The position numbers and the translations under genes were made by a program. The notes beneath the pieces are model-generated. The model was not told the origin of the DNA. It saw only the letters and a program-made list of their open reading frames with translations, and searched no databases. 64,000 bases of DNA, taken from NCBI RefSeq assembly GCF_031846265.1, contig NZ_JAVRIA010000002.1:558001-622000 (forward strand), in the 5' to 3' direction. The DNA is from Microcosmobacter mediterraneus (lineage in GTDB: Bacteria; Bacteroidota; Bacteroidia; Flavobacteriales; Flavobacteriaceae). Shown here piece after piece: positions 53,471 to 61,502 of this stretch (positions within the stretch are counted from its first letter, which is position 1; each line of letters opens with the position of its first letter).

Positions 53471-54063
53471 TCAATATAGCCTTGTATAGCCAAAATAGTA
53501 AATATTATGTATTGCAAAGATAACATGCCCAATCCACGATAAGCATAAAGAGGTATGGTAATGAGGTTAGCAATAATCCATAAGATCCAATTTTCTAATT
53601 TTTTATTAGCCATAAACCACATTGCAGTAAAAAATATACCTGAAGTTACTATATCTATGTAATTTGGAATTTCTAAACTATAATCATAACTTTTGTAAAC
53701 GAGATAAGTAACAACCATAGTCATTACAAACATGATTAAGCCAATGATTTTTTCTTTTTTATTGGTTCTTGAAATTGGAACAATGTAATCACCTTCTTTT
53801 TTACGAGACCAGTTCCACCAACCATAAATACTCATTATGGAATAGTAGAAATTCATCATCATGTCGCCAAAATATTCATTGATATAGAGCAAATAAACAG
53901 TTATAACTGTGCAAATAATCCCTGTTGGATAAACCCAAATGTTTGCTTTTTTGGCAAACCAAACACTTAAAATTCCAAAAACAAAAGCAATAACTTCTAG
54001 AACAATAAGATGCGTTGGAGCTTCTTTATAAGCGTCGATAAAAAAATCAATAATTTCTGTCAT
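53431..54063 (-). CDS. pnuC: PnuC/PnuT family vitamin transporter
   Basis: 210 residues with about seven transmembrane helices. The family motif SIYGWWNWSRKK is at about residues 75-90, with a second half carrying TAMWFMANKKLENWILWIIA. PnuC proteins carry out facilitated diffusion of nicotinamide riboside; PnuT members carry thiamine. Specificity cannot be told from sequence here: the kinase downstream argues for nicotinamide riboside, the thiamine-regulated receptor for thiamine. Overlaps the GGGP synthase gene by 4 bases. Confidence 0.88.
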   Translation of the reverse strand: MTEIIDFFIDAYKEAPTHLIVLEVIAFVFGILSVWFAKKANIWVYPTGIICTVITVYLLYINEYFGDMMMNFYYSIMSIYGWWNWSRKKEGDYIVPISRTNKKEKIIGLIMFVMTMVVTYLVYKSYDYSLEIPNYIDIVTSGIFFTAMWFMANKKLENWILWIIANLITIPLYAYRGLGMLSLQYIIFTILAIQGYIEWKKSLNNNLQTV

Positions 54064-54782
54064 GATAAGGTGTCAAAAAATAATTCATCGTTTTCAAAAG
54101 CAGTACCAATTACTACAAGATCTGCACCAGCATCATAAGCATCTTGTAATTGCTTTTTGCTTCTAATACCTCCTCCTACAATGAGTGGAATGTTAAGGTG
54201 TTGTTTAACTTTAGAAATTATTGAGCCTTCAATAGGCTGAGTAGCACCACTTCCAGCTTCTAAATATATGAGTTGCATTCCTAAGAGCTCTCCAGCTTTT
54301 GCAGTATCAATAATGAGATCAATATTGTTTCGCTGTAATGGTTTTGTCTCACTAACGCGCTCAACTGCTGTTTGCTTTCCGTTTTCAATAAGGATATAAC
54401 CTGTTGGAATAACTTCTAACTTGGTGTCAGATAATTTTGAAGCAGCTTCTACATGTTTGCCAATAAGATACTCTGCATTACGACCAGAAATAAGCGATAG
54501 AAACAAAAGACCATCTGCTTTGTTGGTAATTTGAATGGTATCTCCTGGGAATAAAATAACAGGTAACTTGGTATGCTTTTTTATTTCATTTACGACAAGT
54601 TCTGTAAGACCAGTAGCAACTTCACTACCACCTACAAAAATATGAGTAACAACTGACCGATTTACTTTATTAACAACATTAGAAATGTTTTTAAGCTCAA
54701 TTTTATCAGGATCTATAAGTACCGCAAGAAGTTTTTTATCTTCTTTTTTGGCATTAATTATATATTGTAAAAGTTTACTCAT
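54060..54782 (-). CDS. Geranylgeranylglyceryl phosphate synthase (PcrB family)
   Basis: 240 residues, TIM barrel. LLAVLIDPDK near the start, FVGGSEVATG, LFPGDTIQI, YLEAGSGATQP and the phosphate site VGGGIRSKKQLQDAYDAGAD are hallmarks. Joins sn-glycerol 1-phosphate to a prenyl diphosphate to make an ether lipid precursor; bacterial members exist in Bacteroidota. No dedicated glycerol-1-phosphate dehydrogenase is seen in the window. Directly abuts the phosphopantetheinyl transferase gene. Confidence 0.92.
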   Translation of the reverse strand: MSKLLQYIINAKKEDKKLLAVLIDPDKIELKNISNVVNKVNRSVVTHIFVGGSEVATGLTELVVNEIKKHTKLPVILFPGDTIQITNKADGLLFLSLISGRNAEYLIGKHVEAASKLSDTKLEVIPTGYILIENGKQTAVERVSETKPLQRNNIDLIIDTAKAGELLGMQLIYLEAGSGATQPIEGSIISKVKQHLNIPLIVGGGIRSKKQLQDAYDAGADLVVIGTAFENDELFFDTLS

Positions 54783-55409
54783 TTAAGGAATAACATAAGC
54801 ACAAGTAAACCCTTCGAACTCAAGAAAAGCTGTATTATATCTGTATTTTTTATCATTGTAATCTATCCAAGCTATAGTTTTTTCATCTTTTAGAGCAAAT
54901 GGAATAACTAAAAAGTGCTCTTTAAACAACATACCTGGAGTGGCAAAAAGCTTATAAAGTGATTCCTTAATTCCCCAAATGACTGTGAGCTTTCTAATGT
55001 AATCTTTAGAGTCTTTTTTGAGATAATTAAACTCATAATCCACAAATTTTTTAGCAATGATGCCAATTTTGTCGCGTTGCATTTCTATATCAATTCCAAT
55101 AGGTTTGTCGCTTATTATAACACCAGAAAACGTAAAAGAATGTGTTATGGATATGTATTTTTCATCTTTTAAATGTGGTTTTCCATTATCATCATAAAAT
55201 AAATCTTGATCTGTATATCCAAAATCTCTAAGTAAATGCCTTACGCTTAAAAAACCACGTTGGTGCAACTCGCTTTTCATACCTAAAACACGCTCTAAAC
55301 TATTTGGTTTTAAATCTAAAGGTTTAAGTAAATCGTCATAAGATTCTGTAATCTTCCAGATTTTAACGCAAGTTTGTGAGTTGGGATTGAGCGTTTTATA
55401 GAGTGGCAT
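54783..55409 (-). CDS. 4'-phosphopantetheinyl transferase (Sfp superfamily)
   Basis: 208 residues. Moves phosphopantetheine from CoA to a carrier protein serine. Magnesium and catalytic signatures GIDIEMQRDKI (near 100) and WGIKESLYKLF (near 145) are intact. First gene of the operon with GGGP synthase, PnuC, the kinase, DUF4301 and arfB. No carrier-protein or polyketide gene is in the window, so its target is probably elsewhere, such as the fatty-acid acyl carrier protein. Confidence 0.92.
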   Translation of the reverse strand: MPLYKTLNPNSQTCVKIWKITESYDDLLKPLDLKPNSLERVLGMKSELHQRGFLSVRHLLRDFGYTDQDLFYDDNGKPHLKDEKYISITHSFTFSGVIISDKPIGIDIEMQRDKIGIIAKKFVDYEFNYLKKDSKDYIRKLTVIWGIKESLYKLFATPGMLFKEHFLVIPFALKDEKTIAWIDYNDKKYRYNTAFLEFEGFTCAYVIP

Positions 55410-55432
55410 TTAATATTCTGAAAGTTAATGAT

Positions 55433-55440
55433 TATCTTTG
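55433..55440 (+). promoter_or_regulatory. -7 promoter element of ahcY
   Basis: TATCTTTG, exact TAnnTTTG match, with a weak TTTA at 55409-55412 at 20-base spacing. Gives a leader of about 95 bases. Confidence 0.6.
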
Positions 55441-55448
55441 CACCGCTT

Positions 55449-55509
55449 TTTGGCAGACTTGTAAGTTTTATATAAGCTAATTTAACCAAATTTATGGTCT
55501 AAAGCCAAA
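55449..55509 (+). promoter_or_regulatory. Structured ahcY leader
   Basis: tttggc (55449-55454) pairs with gccaaa (55504-55509) and agac (55455-55458) with gtct (55497-55500), with aaa bulged between. The loop holds a smaller aattt-aacc-aaatt hairpin. It fits no riboswitch class I can assign. Confidence 0.35.
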
Positions 55510-55542
55510 GGTAAAATTTTAAACATTTAGAAAAATATAGAA

Positions 55543-56856
55543 ATGAGTAAAACTATGACTTACGTACCTTACAAAGTAAAGGACATGTCTTTAGCGGCTT
55601 GGGGAAGAAAAGAGATTGAATTAGCTGAAGCAGAAATGCCAGGACTAATGAGTTTAAGAGAAGAATATGGCGATTCACAACCTCTTAAAGGCGCTCGTAT
55701 TGCTGGATGTCTTCACATGACCATCCAAACAGCTGTTTTAATTGAAACCTTAAAAGCTCTAGGAGCTGATGTAACTTGGAGTTCATGTAACATCTTTTCA
55801 ACACAAGATCAGGCTGCTGCTGCAATTGCAGATGCTGGAATTCCGGTTTATGCTTGGAAAGGGATGAATGAAGAAGAATTTGATTGGTGTATTGAGCAAA
55901 CGTTATTCTTTGGCGAAGACAGAAAGCCATTAAACATGATTTTAGATGATGGTGGTGATTTAACCAATATGGTCTTAGATAAATACCCAGAATTAGTTCC
56001 AGGAATTAAAGGTTTATCTGAAGAGACAACAACAGGTGTTCATAGATTATATGAGCGTATGGAAAACGGAACGTTACCTATGCCAGCAATAAATATTAAT
56101 GATTCTGTAACAAAATCTAAATTTGATAATAAATATGGTTGTAAAGAAAGTGCAGTAGACGCTATTCGTCGTGCAACTGATATTATGTTAGCAGGTAAAC
56201 GTGTAACAGTTTGTGGTTATGGTGATGTTGGTAAGGGAACTGCTGCATCTTTTAAAGGCGCTGGAAGTATTGTAACCGTTACCGAAATTGATCCTATTTG
56301 TGCATTACAAGCAGCCATGGATGGTTTTGAAGTTAAGAAGCTAGAGACAGTTATAGGTAATACTGATATTGTAATCACAACGACTGGAAATAAAGACATT
56401 GTCCAAGGGAAGCATTTTGAAGCCTTAAAAGACAAAGCTATTGTTTGCAACATTGGTCATTTTGATAATGAAATTGACATGGCTTGGTTAAATGATAACT
56501 ATGGCGACACTAAAGTAGAGATTAAGCCTCAGGTTGATAAATATACAGTTAACGGAAAGGATATTATTATCCTTGCTGAAGGTCGTTTAGTAAACCTTGG
56601 TTGTGCAACAGGCCATCCAAGTTTTGTGATGAGTAACTCGTTTACAAACCAAACTTTAGCGCAAATAGAACTTTGGAATAATATAGAAAACTATAAGAAC
56701 GAAGTTTATATGTTACCAAAACACCTAGATGAAAAAGTAGCTAAACTACATTTAGCTAAAATTGGTGTAGAATTGACTGAGCTTAGAAAAGACCAGGCCG
56801 ATTATATTGGTGTAAAACAAGAAGGCCCTTATAAACCTGAGTATTACAGATACTAA
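55543..56856 (+). CDS. ahcY: Adenosylhomocysteinase
   Basis: 437 residues, cytoplasmic. Splits S-adenosylhomocysteine into adenosine and homocysteine, completing the methylation cycle. Signatures: SCNIFSTQDQAAAAI, the NAD-binding VCGYGDVGKGTAASF, CNIGHFDNEIDM and the C-terminal GPYKPEYYRY. Own promoter and a leader with a stem; terminator 40 bases downstream. Together with the aminotransferase and amidase at 61503 and 63283 it bears on methionine recycling. Confidence 0.97.
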   Translation: MSKTMTYVPYKVKDMSLAAWGRKEIELAEAEMPGLMSLREEYGDSQPLKGARIAGCLHMTIQTAVLIETLKALGADVTWSSCNIFSTQDQAAAAIADAGIPVYAWKGMNEEEFDWCIEQTLFFGEDRKPLNMILDDGGDLTNMVLDKYPELVPGIKGLSEETTTGVHRLYERMENGTLPMPAININDSVTKSKFDNKYGCKESAVDAIRRATDIMLAGKRVTVCGYGDVGKGTAASFKGAGSIVTVTEIDPICALQAAMDGFEVKKLETVIGNTDIVITTTGNKDIVQGKHFEALKDKAIVCNIGHFDNEIDMAWLNDNYGDTKVEIKPQVDKYTVNGKDIIILAEGRLVNLGCATGHPSFVMSNSFTNQTLAQIELWNNIENYKNEVYMLPKHLDEKVAKLHLAKIGVELTELRKDQADYIGVKQEGPYKPEYYRY

Positions 56857-56857
56857 T

Positions 56858-56885
56858 GTCATTCAGAGCTCAAGCGAAGAATCTT
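56858..56885. repeat. GTCATTC/GAATCT intergenic element
   Basis: gtcattcagagctcaagcga, then agaatctt, a single-copy form of the element seen at 22904 and 25735, directly after the ahcY stop. Confidence 0.5.
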
Positions 56886-56895
56886 AATTATAATA

Positions 56896-56925
56896 AAAAA
56901 CCCTTACAGAAATGTAAGGGTTTTT
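56896..56925 (+). terminator. Intrinsic terminator of ahcY
   Basis: aaaaacccttaca (56896-56908) with tgtaagggttttt (56913-56925), perfect arms, T-run. Confidence 0.9.
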
Positions 56926-56952
56926 ATTGCTAAAATTTACTTAGCTTAGAGC

Positions 56953-57423
56953 ATGATTAATCGAAAACCCGAAACACTTCGACCTCTTTTAGAAGAATTG
57001 GCAAGTTATAAGAACAAGAAAAACCAGCGAAAGCATTCAGTATCTAACTCTGATGTGGCATGGCAAATAGACCATTCGTTACGAGTTTTTAACCTAGTCT
57101 CTAAAACATTCTTAGAGTCTAATCCCAAGGATTATGTAAGCAAGTTTAATAAATGGCGCTTATTATTTTTTACCTTAGGGTATTTCCCAAGAGGAAAAGT
57201 AAGAGCTCCAAAAGTTGTAAAATCACCAGAGGTTATAGCGATAGAAACTATTAATCAACAACTAGAAATAGCATTTCAAAATCTTGAAAAGTTAAAAACC
57301 GCAGATTGGAATGCACATTTTAAACACTTTATTTTTGGTGTGCTTAACAAACCAAGGACGATTAGGTTTTTACAACTTCATACGACGCATCATCTGAAGA
57401 TTATAGATGATATTTTGAAATAA
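56953..57423 (+). CDS. DUF1569 family protein (DinB-like)
   Basis: 156 residues, soluble. Four-helix DinB-like pattern with histidines placed as possible metal ligands: DVAWQIDHSLRVFNLVSKTF near 35 and QLHTTHHLKIIDDILK at the end, with AHFKHFIFGVLNKPRTIRFL between. DinB-like proteins include metal-dependent thiol transferases; the role here is unknown. Single gene between the ahcY terminator and the terminator of the convergent phytase gene. Confidence 0.85.
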   Translation: MINRKPETLRPLLEELASYKNKKNQRKHSVSNSDVAWQIDHSLRVFNLVSKTFLESNPKDYVSKFNKWRLLFFTLGYFPRGKVRAPKVVKSPEVIAIETINQQLEIAFQNLEKLKTADWNAHFKHFIFGVLNKPRTIRFLQLHTTHHLKIIDDILK

Positions 57424-57449
57424 AAAACCCTTTCTATTTCTAGAAAGGG
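57422..57449 (-). terminator. Terminator of the phytase operon
   Basis: ccctttcta (57428-57436) and tagaaaggg (57441-57449), followed on the minus strand by TTTTTTA. Its T-run reaches the DUF1569 stop codon. Confidence 0.8.
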
Positions 57450-57477
57450 CTCAATCAACTTTAAAAAAATATGAAAT

Positions 57478-58515
57478 TTAATCCTTGCTAAGATTAAGAT
57501 TTCCTAGTTCATGAAATAAAAACTCTTTAGAATCGGTCATTGAGACAAACAATCCATTTGGGAATTTACTTCCTAAATTAACTGTGGTAACCTCACAACC
57601 ATCTGTTTCTACCGTTCCCAGATTTATGGCTTTAATAAATGCGTTAGTGTTTCTATCAAATATTGAAAAACTATGATTTTGCTGGTCTGAGACTACTAAA
57701 AACCCTGAGTTGTTTTCATATTTTACAATAGCAATACCTTCGATATCGTCTCTAAAATAATCTGCGCCAAAACACGCTATTTCCTCATTTCCTTTATCAG
57801 GATTGGCATAATATTTTCTGACACAATGACCTTCGTCTGAGTAATAGACAAAACCCAATTCTTCATCTACAGCAATAGCTTCAATCTCTTTTTTACCACT
57901 AAACGCACCAAATTTTCTAACCAATTTTGATTGTATTCCTGTGCTATCACACTCAATTGCATATTGGTATAAATAATTGGTTTTAGAACCTTCTTTTCTA
58001 CTCACTATGACATAGGTAGATTCGGTTTTAACATCTGTATAAAACGCAATACCCATTGGTCTCTTAAATGCAATATCTGTTTCGTCTTCGAAGACTTTAA
58101 AACCACCATTGTCTAACATTTTCATATCTGGCACAGAAAACAAACGGATTTGATTTTTTCCACGTTCTGTAAACGCTAAGACATCTGTTTTGGTAGAATC
58201 GTTGAGCTTAAAATTGTACGCAACATCAACATTGTTGGGGTAACTTATGTTTGTAATGGATTTTCCTTTGATTATTTTTCCATCTAAATTAAAGGCATAA
58301 ACACCACCATTAATTTCATCTTTATCTGTGCCAAAAACAATACTATTTTCTGGATTAGATATGTTAACCCAAATTGCTGGGTCATCGGTATCATGAGGTA
58401 TTAGCTCTGTTCTTAAAACTGGTTCTATAACAGGAAGGCTATTTTTCTTGCAGCTCATAAAAACCATAAGAAAAATAACTATTACGTAGAGCTTATTTTC
58501 TTTTAAATAAATCAT
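57478..58515 (-). CDS. Beta-propeller phytase, lipoprotein
   Basis: 345 residues. Lipobox FMSC (C22). Releases phosphate from phytate using calcium. Calcium/phosphate-site signature HDTDDPAIWVN at 41-51, propeller blades with RPMGIAFY, EIEAIAVDEELGFVYYSDEG and YFRDDIEGIAIV. Overlaps the end of the receptor gene by 23 bases, so it is made with a TonB-dependent receptor, which suggests surface or periplasmic phytate breakdown. The length is near the usual single-domain phytase size. Confidence 0.92.
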   Translation of the reverse strand: MIYLKENKLYVIVIFLMVFMSCKKNSLPVIEPVLRTELIPHDTDDPAIWVNISNPENSIVFGTDKDEINGGVYAFNLDGKIIKGKSITNISYPNNVDVAYNFKLNDSTKTDVLAFTERGKNQIRLFSVPDMKMLDNGGFKVFEDETDIAFKRPMGIAFYTDVKTESTYVIVSRKEGSKTNYLYQYAIECDSTGIQSKLVRKFGAFSGKKEIEAIAVDEELGFVYYSDEGHCVRKYYANPDKGNEEIACFGADYFRDDIEGIAIVKYENNSGFLVVSDQQNHSFSIFDRNTNAFIKAINLGTVETDGCEVTTVNLGSKFPNGLFVSMTDSKEFLFHELGNLNLSKD

Positions 58516-61327
58516 ATTTTAATCCAAAGGTTAAACGTCTTCCATAATATTCTGCTTGCATTGTTCTATTACTTACACCCTGAAAATAACGTAACGGTTG
58601 GTCGGTAATATTATTTAAATCGGCATAGATTCTTAAGTTAGGATTTATGGCATAGCTTACATTAAAATCTAATAAAAACTGCTCGTCATAGTAACGGTCT
58701 TCAAAAGCACTGCCGCCAATTTCGTCGATGTATGCATCAGAATAATTTGCAGATAATCGTATGTTGAATTTCTTATCGGTATAAGCTAACGACCCATTAA
58801 ACATATTTGGTGCTGTGCCTGGTAAATCTAAATCGGTACGCTCGTCTCCATCTTCGTTTCTAACACCATCTGCAGTAGAGTTAAGATAGGTGTAGTTTAG
58901 GTAAATATTGAAGTTTTTTGCAAAACCTGGTAAGAAATCTAACTGTCGTTGAAAAGCAAGCTCAAATCCAAAGATATTTGCAGAGTCTCCATTTCTTGGC
59001 TGAAACGCGTCAAAACCTGAAGCTGCATCTTCGAACTGAAAAACGTAAATAAAATCATTAATACTCTTATAAAAGGTACCTCCAGAGATTATACCTACAT
59101 TTTTAAAGTAATGTTCTGCCATGAGGTCAAAGTTCATTGATGTCGTCGCATCGAGATTTGGGTTACCTAATACAAGCTCTTCATCTTCATTAACCACATT
59201 TCTAAACGGTACTAAATCTATATAGTTTGGTCTCGCCAATGTGTTTGTCCATGCAAATCTAATTATGGTTCTATCATTTAGGTCGTACTTAAAATGTAAG
59301 CCAGGTAGTATATTGGTATAGGTATTGTCCTCTTTTATGACATTGACCGAATCAAAATCACCATCCTCATCAAAAATCACCTCATTGCCTTGAGTTTCTG
59401 TTTTGGTGCTTTCTAATCTAAGACCTGCTAATACGGTTAACTTGTCTGAGAGTTTTTGATTGGCCATTACATAACCAGCAAACACATTTTCTGAAACCTC
59501 AAAATTACCAGCAAGAAACTCATCTACAACAGATTCGCTTTCAAATTGTGAAGCGTTTGATAAGTTTAATTGGCCTAAAAACTCTGGCGCTACGTATTGA
59601 CCAGCCGCATATTGACTACCAGCTAAAAAGTCAGAATCGGTCTGGCTAGTTAATGGTAAAGCATTAAAATTATCAAAGTCTGAAGTCTGTGGACTAAACT
59701 CAAAGAAATTATTATCTCTGTTTTTGTCTTTAATTTTTAAGCGTCCACCAAATTTTACAAACCCATCGCCTTTATCAAAAAAGTCTGCTGGTAATTCAAA
59801 ATTGGCAAATATGTTAAAGTCTTTTTCTTCAGTAAACTGATTTTCTTCCGTAATCTCATTTAACTCAAATCTATCTAAAGTAACATCATTAGAATTTACT
59901 GCTGTAATTACAGGAAATTCTGGGTTAGACAAATTTACATTAAAAGGAATTGGGTCTCCAGAATCATTCTCTTCTAACTCATACTCTATGTAACGTTCGT
60001 TTAATCGCTCTTCGGAAGCATTTGCATAAGACGCCATCCAGTCCATCTTTACAGTGCCAAAAAGATGATTACCTCCTAAACTATAATTTTGCATACGCTG
60101 GTCTTCAAGGCGTCTGTTTTGGTTTCTATTATTATCTAAACCTCCTTTGGTTTGCCTTCTAATCTCACCTTGGTAACCGTTTATGTTTTCTGTCCCGTCT
60201 TCAAAAATTGGTTCAATACTTCTAAAACGTAATCTGTAACGGTTTTCTCTATCATCTCGCCAGTTGTACATTGTTTTTAAGAAGATAGAATTATTAGCAT
60301 TAAAATTATAATCGAAATTTGCTGAAAAACTACGTCTTACACGTTGTACAAGATAGGTTCTAATATCATGTTCTTCGACAAAAGGTGAAACCTCTATATC
60401 TTCATCTGTTACAGGACTTTCAGCTTCGTTTACCCATTCAAATTCTATATTATCTGAACCAAAATCGTTATCATTTATTGAGGCTGAAAGCATCCAACCA
60501 AATTTTCCGTCTTTACTTCTGTCTCCCACTAAAAAAGACCCATTTAATATACGTTTGTCCGTTATAAAACTAACACCAGAACCAGCAGTTGCAGACACTC
60601 TAAAGCCTTCTGGTGCAGTACGAGTTACAAGATTTACCGAGCCACCGAGTGCATCGCCATCCATATCTGGTGTTACGGCCTTGTTAACTTCTATTTGCTG
60701 AATCATATCCGCAGGAATTAAATCCATTTGAATATTTCTATTATCACCTTCAGCAGATGGAATACGTGAGCCGTTTAATGTTACAGAATTTAACTGTGGT
60801 GCTAAACCTCTTACAATAACGTTTCTTGCTTCACCTTGGTCCACTTGCATAGTAATACCAGGAATACGCTTAACGGCATCACCGATATTTGCGTCTGGGA
60901 ATTTACCAACCTGGTCAGAAGACACAATGTTTGTAATGTTTTGCTTATTTTTTTGTGTGTTAAGCGCTTTGGCTTGCCCACTTGCAAAACCCGTTAAAAT
61001 AACGCCGTCTAATTCTTCAACTTGAGGTTTTAAAACTATTTTTACCTCAACCGTTTCGCCTTCTTTAACTTCTACTGACAGCTCTTGGCTTCCATAACCT
61101 AAATATTCAATTTTTAGGGTTTGGTTTCCTATTGGAACTTTTAATAATAAAAATTTACCTTCAGAATCGGATACAGTTCCTTTATTTAAATCTGGAATAC
61201 TTATCGTTGCATAAGGCACAACTAGACCTTGTTCATCACTTATAGTTCCTTTAATATTGCCTTCTTGAGAGAAAGAAAAGGCATATAGCAAAACGAAAAT
61301 TGCTGCTAAAAAATACTGTTTTTTCAT
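58493..61327 (-). CDS. TonB-dependent receptor coupled to the phytase
   Basis: 944 residues. Signal peptide ending near FSFSQ (21), a carboxypeptidase-regulatory-like beta-sandwich about 23-105 (GTISDEQGLVVPYATISIPD), plug about 125-235 (VGKFPDANIGDAVKRIPGIT, RNVIVRGLAPQLNSVTLNGS), then a large barrel ending YGRRLTFGLKYDLFKRK. The VGKFPDAN plug is typical of receptors for larger substrates. Genetic coupling to the phytase suggests it binds phytate or its products. A small inverted repeat (61339-61359) lies just before the ATG. Confidence 0.93.
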   Translation of the reverse strand: MKKQYFLAAIFVLLYAFSFSQEGNIKGTISDEQGLVVPYATISIPDLNKGTVSDSEGKFLLLKVPIGNQTLKIEYLGYGSQELSVEVKEGETVEVKIVLKPQVEELDGVILTGFASGQAKALNTQKNKQNITNIVSSDQVGKFPDANIGDAVKRIPGITMQVDQGEARNVIVRGLAPQLNSVTLNGSRIPSAEGDNRNIQMDLIPADMIQQIEVNKAVTPDMDGDALGGSVNLVTRTAPEGFRVSATAGSGVSFITDKRILNGSFLVGDRSKDGKFGWMLSASINDNDFGSDNIEFEWVNEAESPVTDEDIEVSPFVEEHDIRTYLVQRVRRSFSANFDYNFNANNSIFLKTMYNWRDDRENRYRLRFRSIEPIFEDGTENINGYQGEIRRQTKGGLDNNRNQNRRLEDQRMQNYSLGGNHLFGTVKMDWMASYANASEERLNERYIEYELEENDSGDPIPFNVNLSNPEFPVITAVNSNDVTLDRFELNEITEENQFTEEKDFNIFANFELPADFFDKGDGFVKFGGRLKIKDKNRDNNFFEFSPQTSDFDNFNALPLTSQTDSDFLAGSQYAAGQYVAPEFLGQLNLSNASQFESESVVDEFLAGNFEVSENVFAGYVMANQKLSDKLTVLAGLRLESTKTETQGNEVIFDEDGDFDSVNVIKEDNTYTNILPGLHFKYDLNDRTIIRFAWTNTLARPNYIDLVPFRNVVNEDEELVLGNPNLDATTSMNFDLMAEHYFKNVGIISGGTFYKSINDFIYVFQFEDAASGFDAFQPRNGDSANIFGFELAFQRQLDFLPGFAKNFNIYLNYTYLNSTADGVRNEDGDERTDLDLPGTAPNMFNGSLAYTDKKFNIRLSANYSDAYIDEIGGSAFEDRYYDEQFLLDFNVSYAINPNLRIYADLNNITDQPLRYFQGVSNRTMQAEYYGRRLTFGLKYDLFKRK

Positions 61328-61338
61328 TGGTTGATTAT

Positions 61339-61359
61339 TGGTTAATTAATAGTTAACCA
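61339..61359. repeat. Inverted repeat before the phytase-receptor operon
   Basis: tggttaa (61339-61345) and ttaacca (61353-61359), 7-base arms, 7-base spacer, 12 bases from the receptor ATG. Candidate operator or leader hairpin. The same gap also has tttaaagt-ttag-actttaaa at 61457-61476. Confidence 0.45.
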
Positions 61360-61502
61360 AGTAAATAATTACAGTTTACAGTAGAATTATCTTATGTTTA
61401 TGATATCTTTATTTTTAATGATTTTTTTAACTTTTTTTCTGAAGAATTAACCTTAGTTTAAAGTTTAGACTTTAAAAAGCTCACAAAAAATGGGTTATCG
61501 CT

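Noticed and set aside
55471..55515. SAM-II riboswitch before ahcY
   Set aside because: ctaatttaacc and taaagccaaagg resemble parts of that class, but the closing P1 stem cannot be formed.
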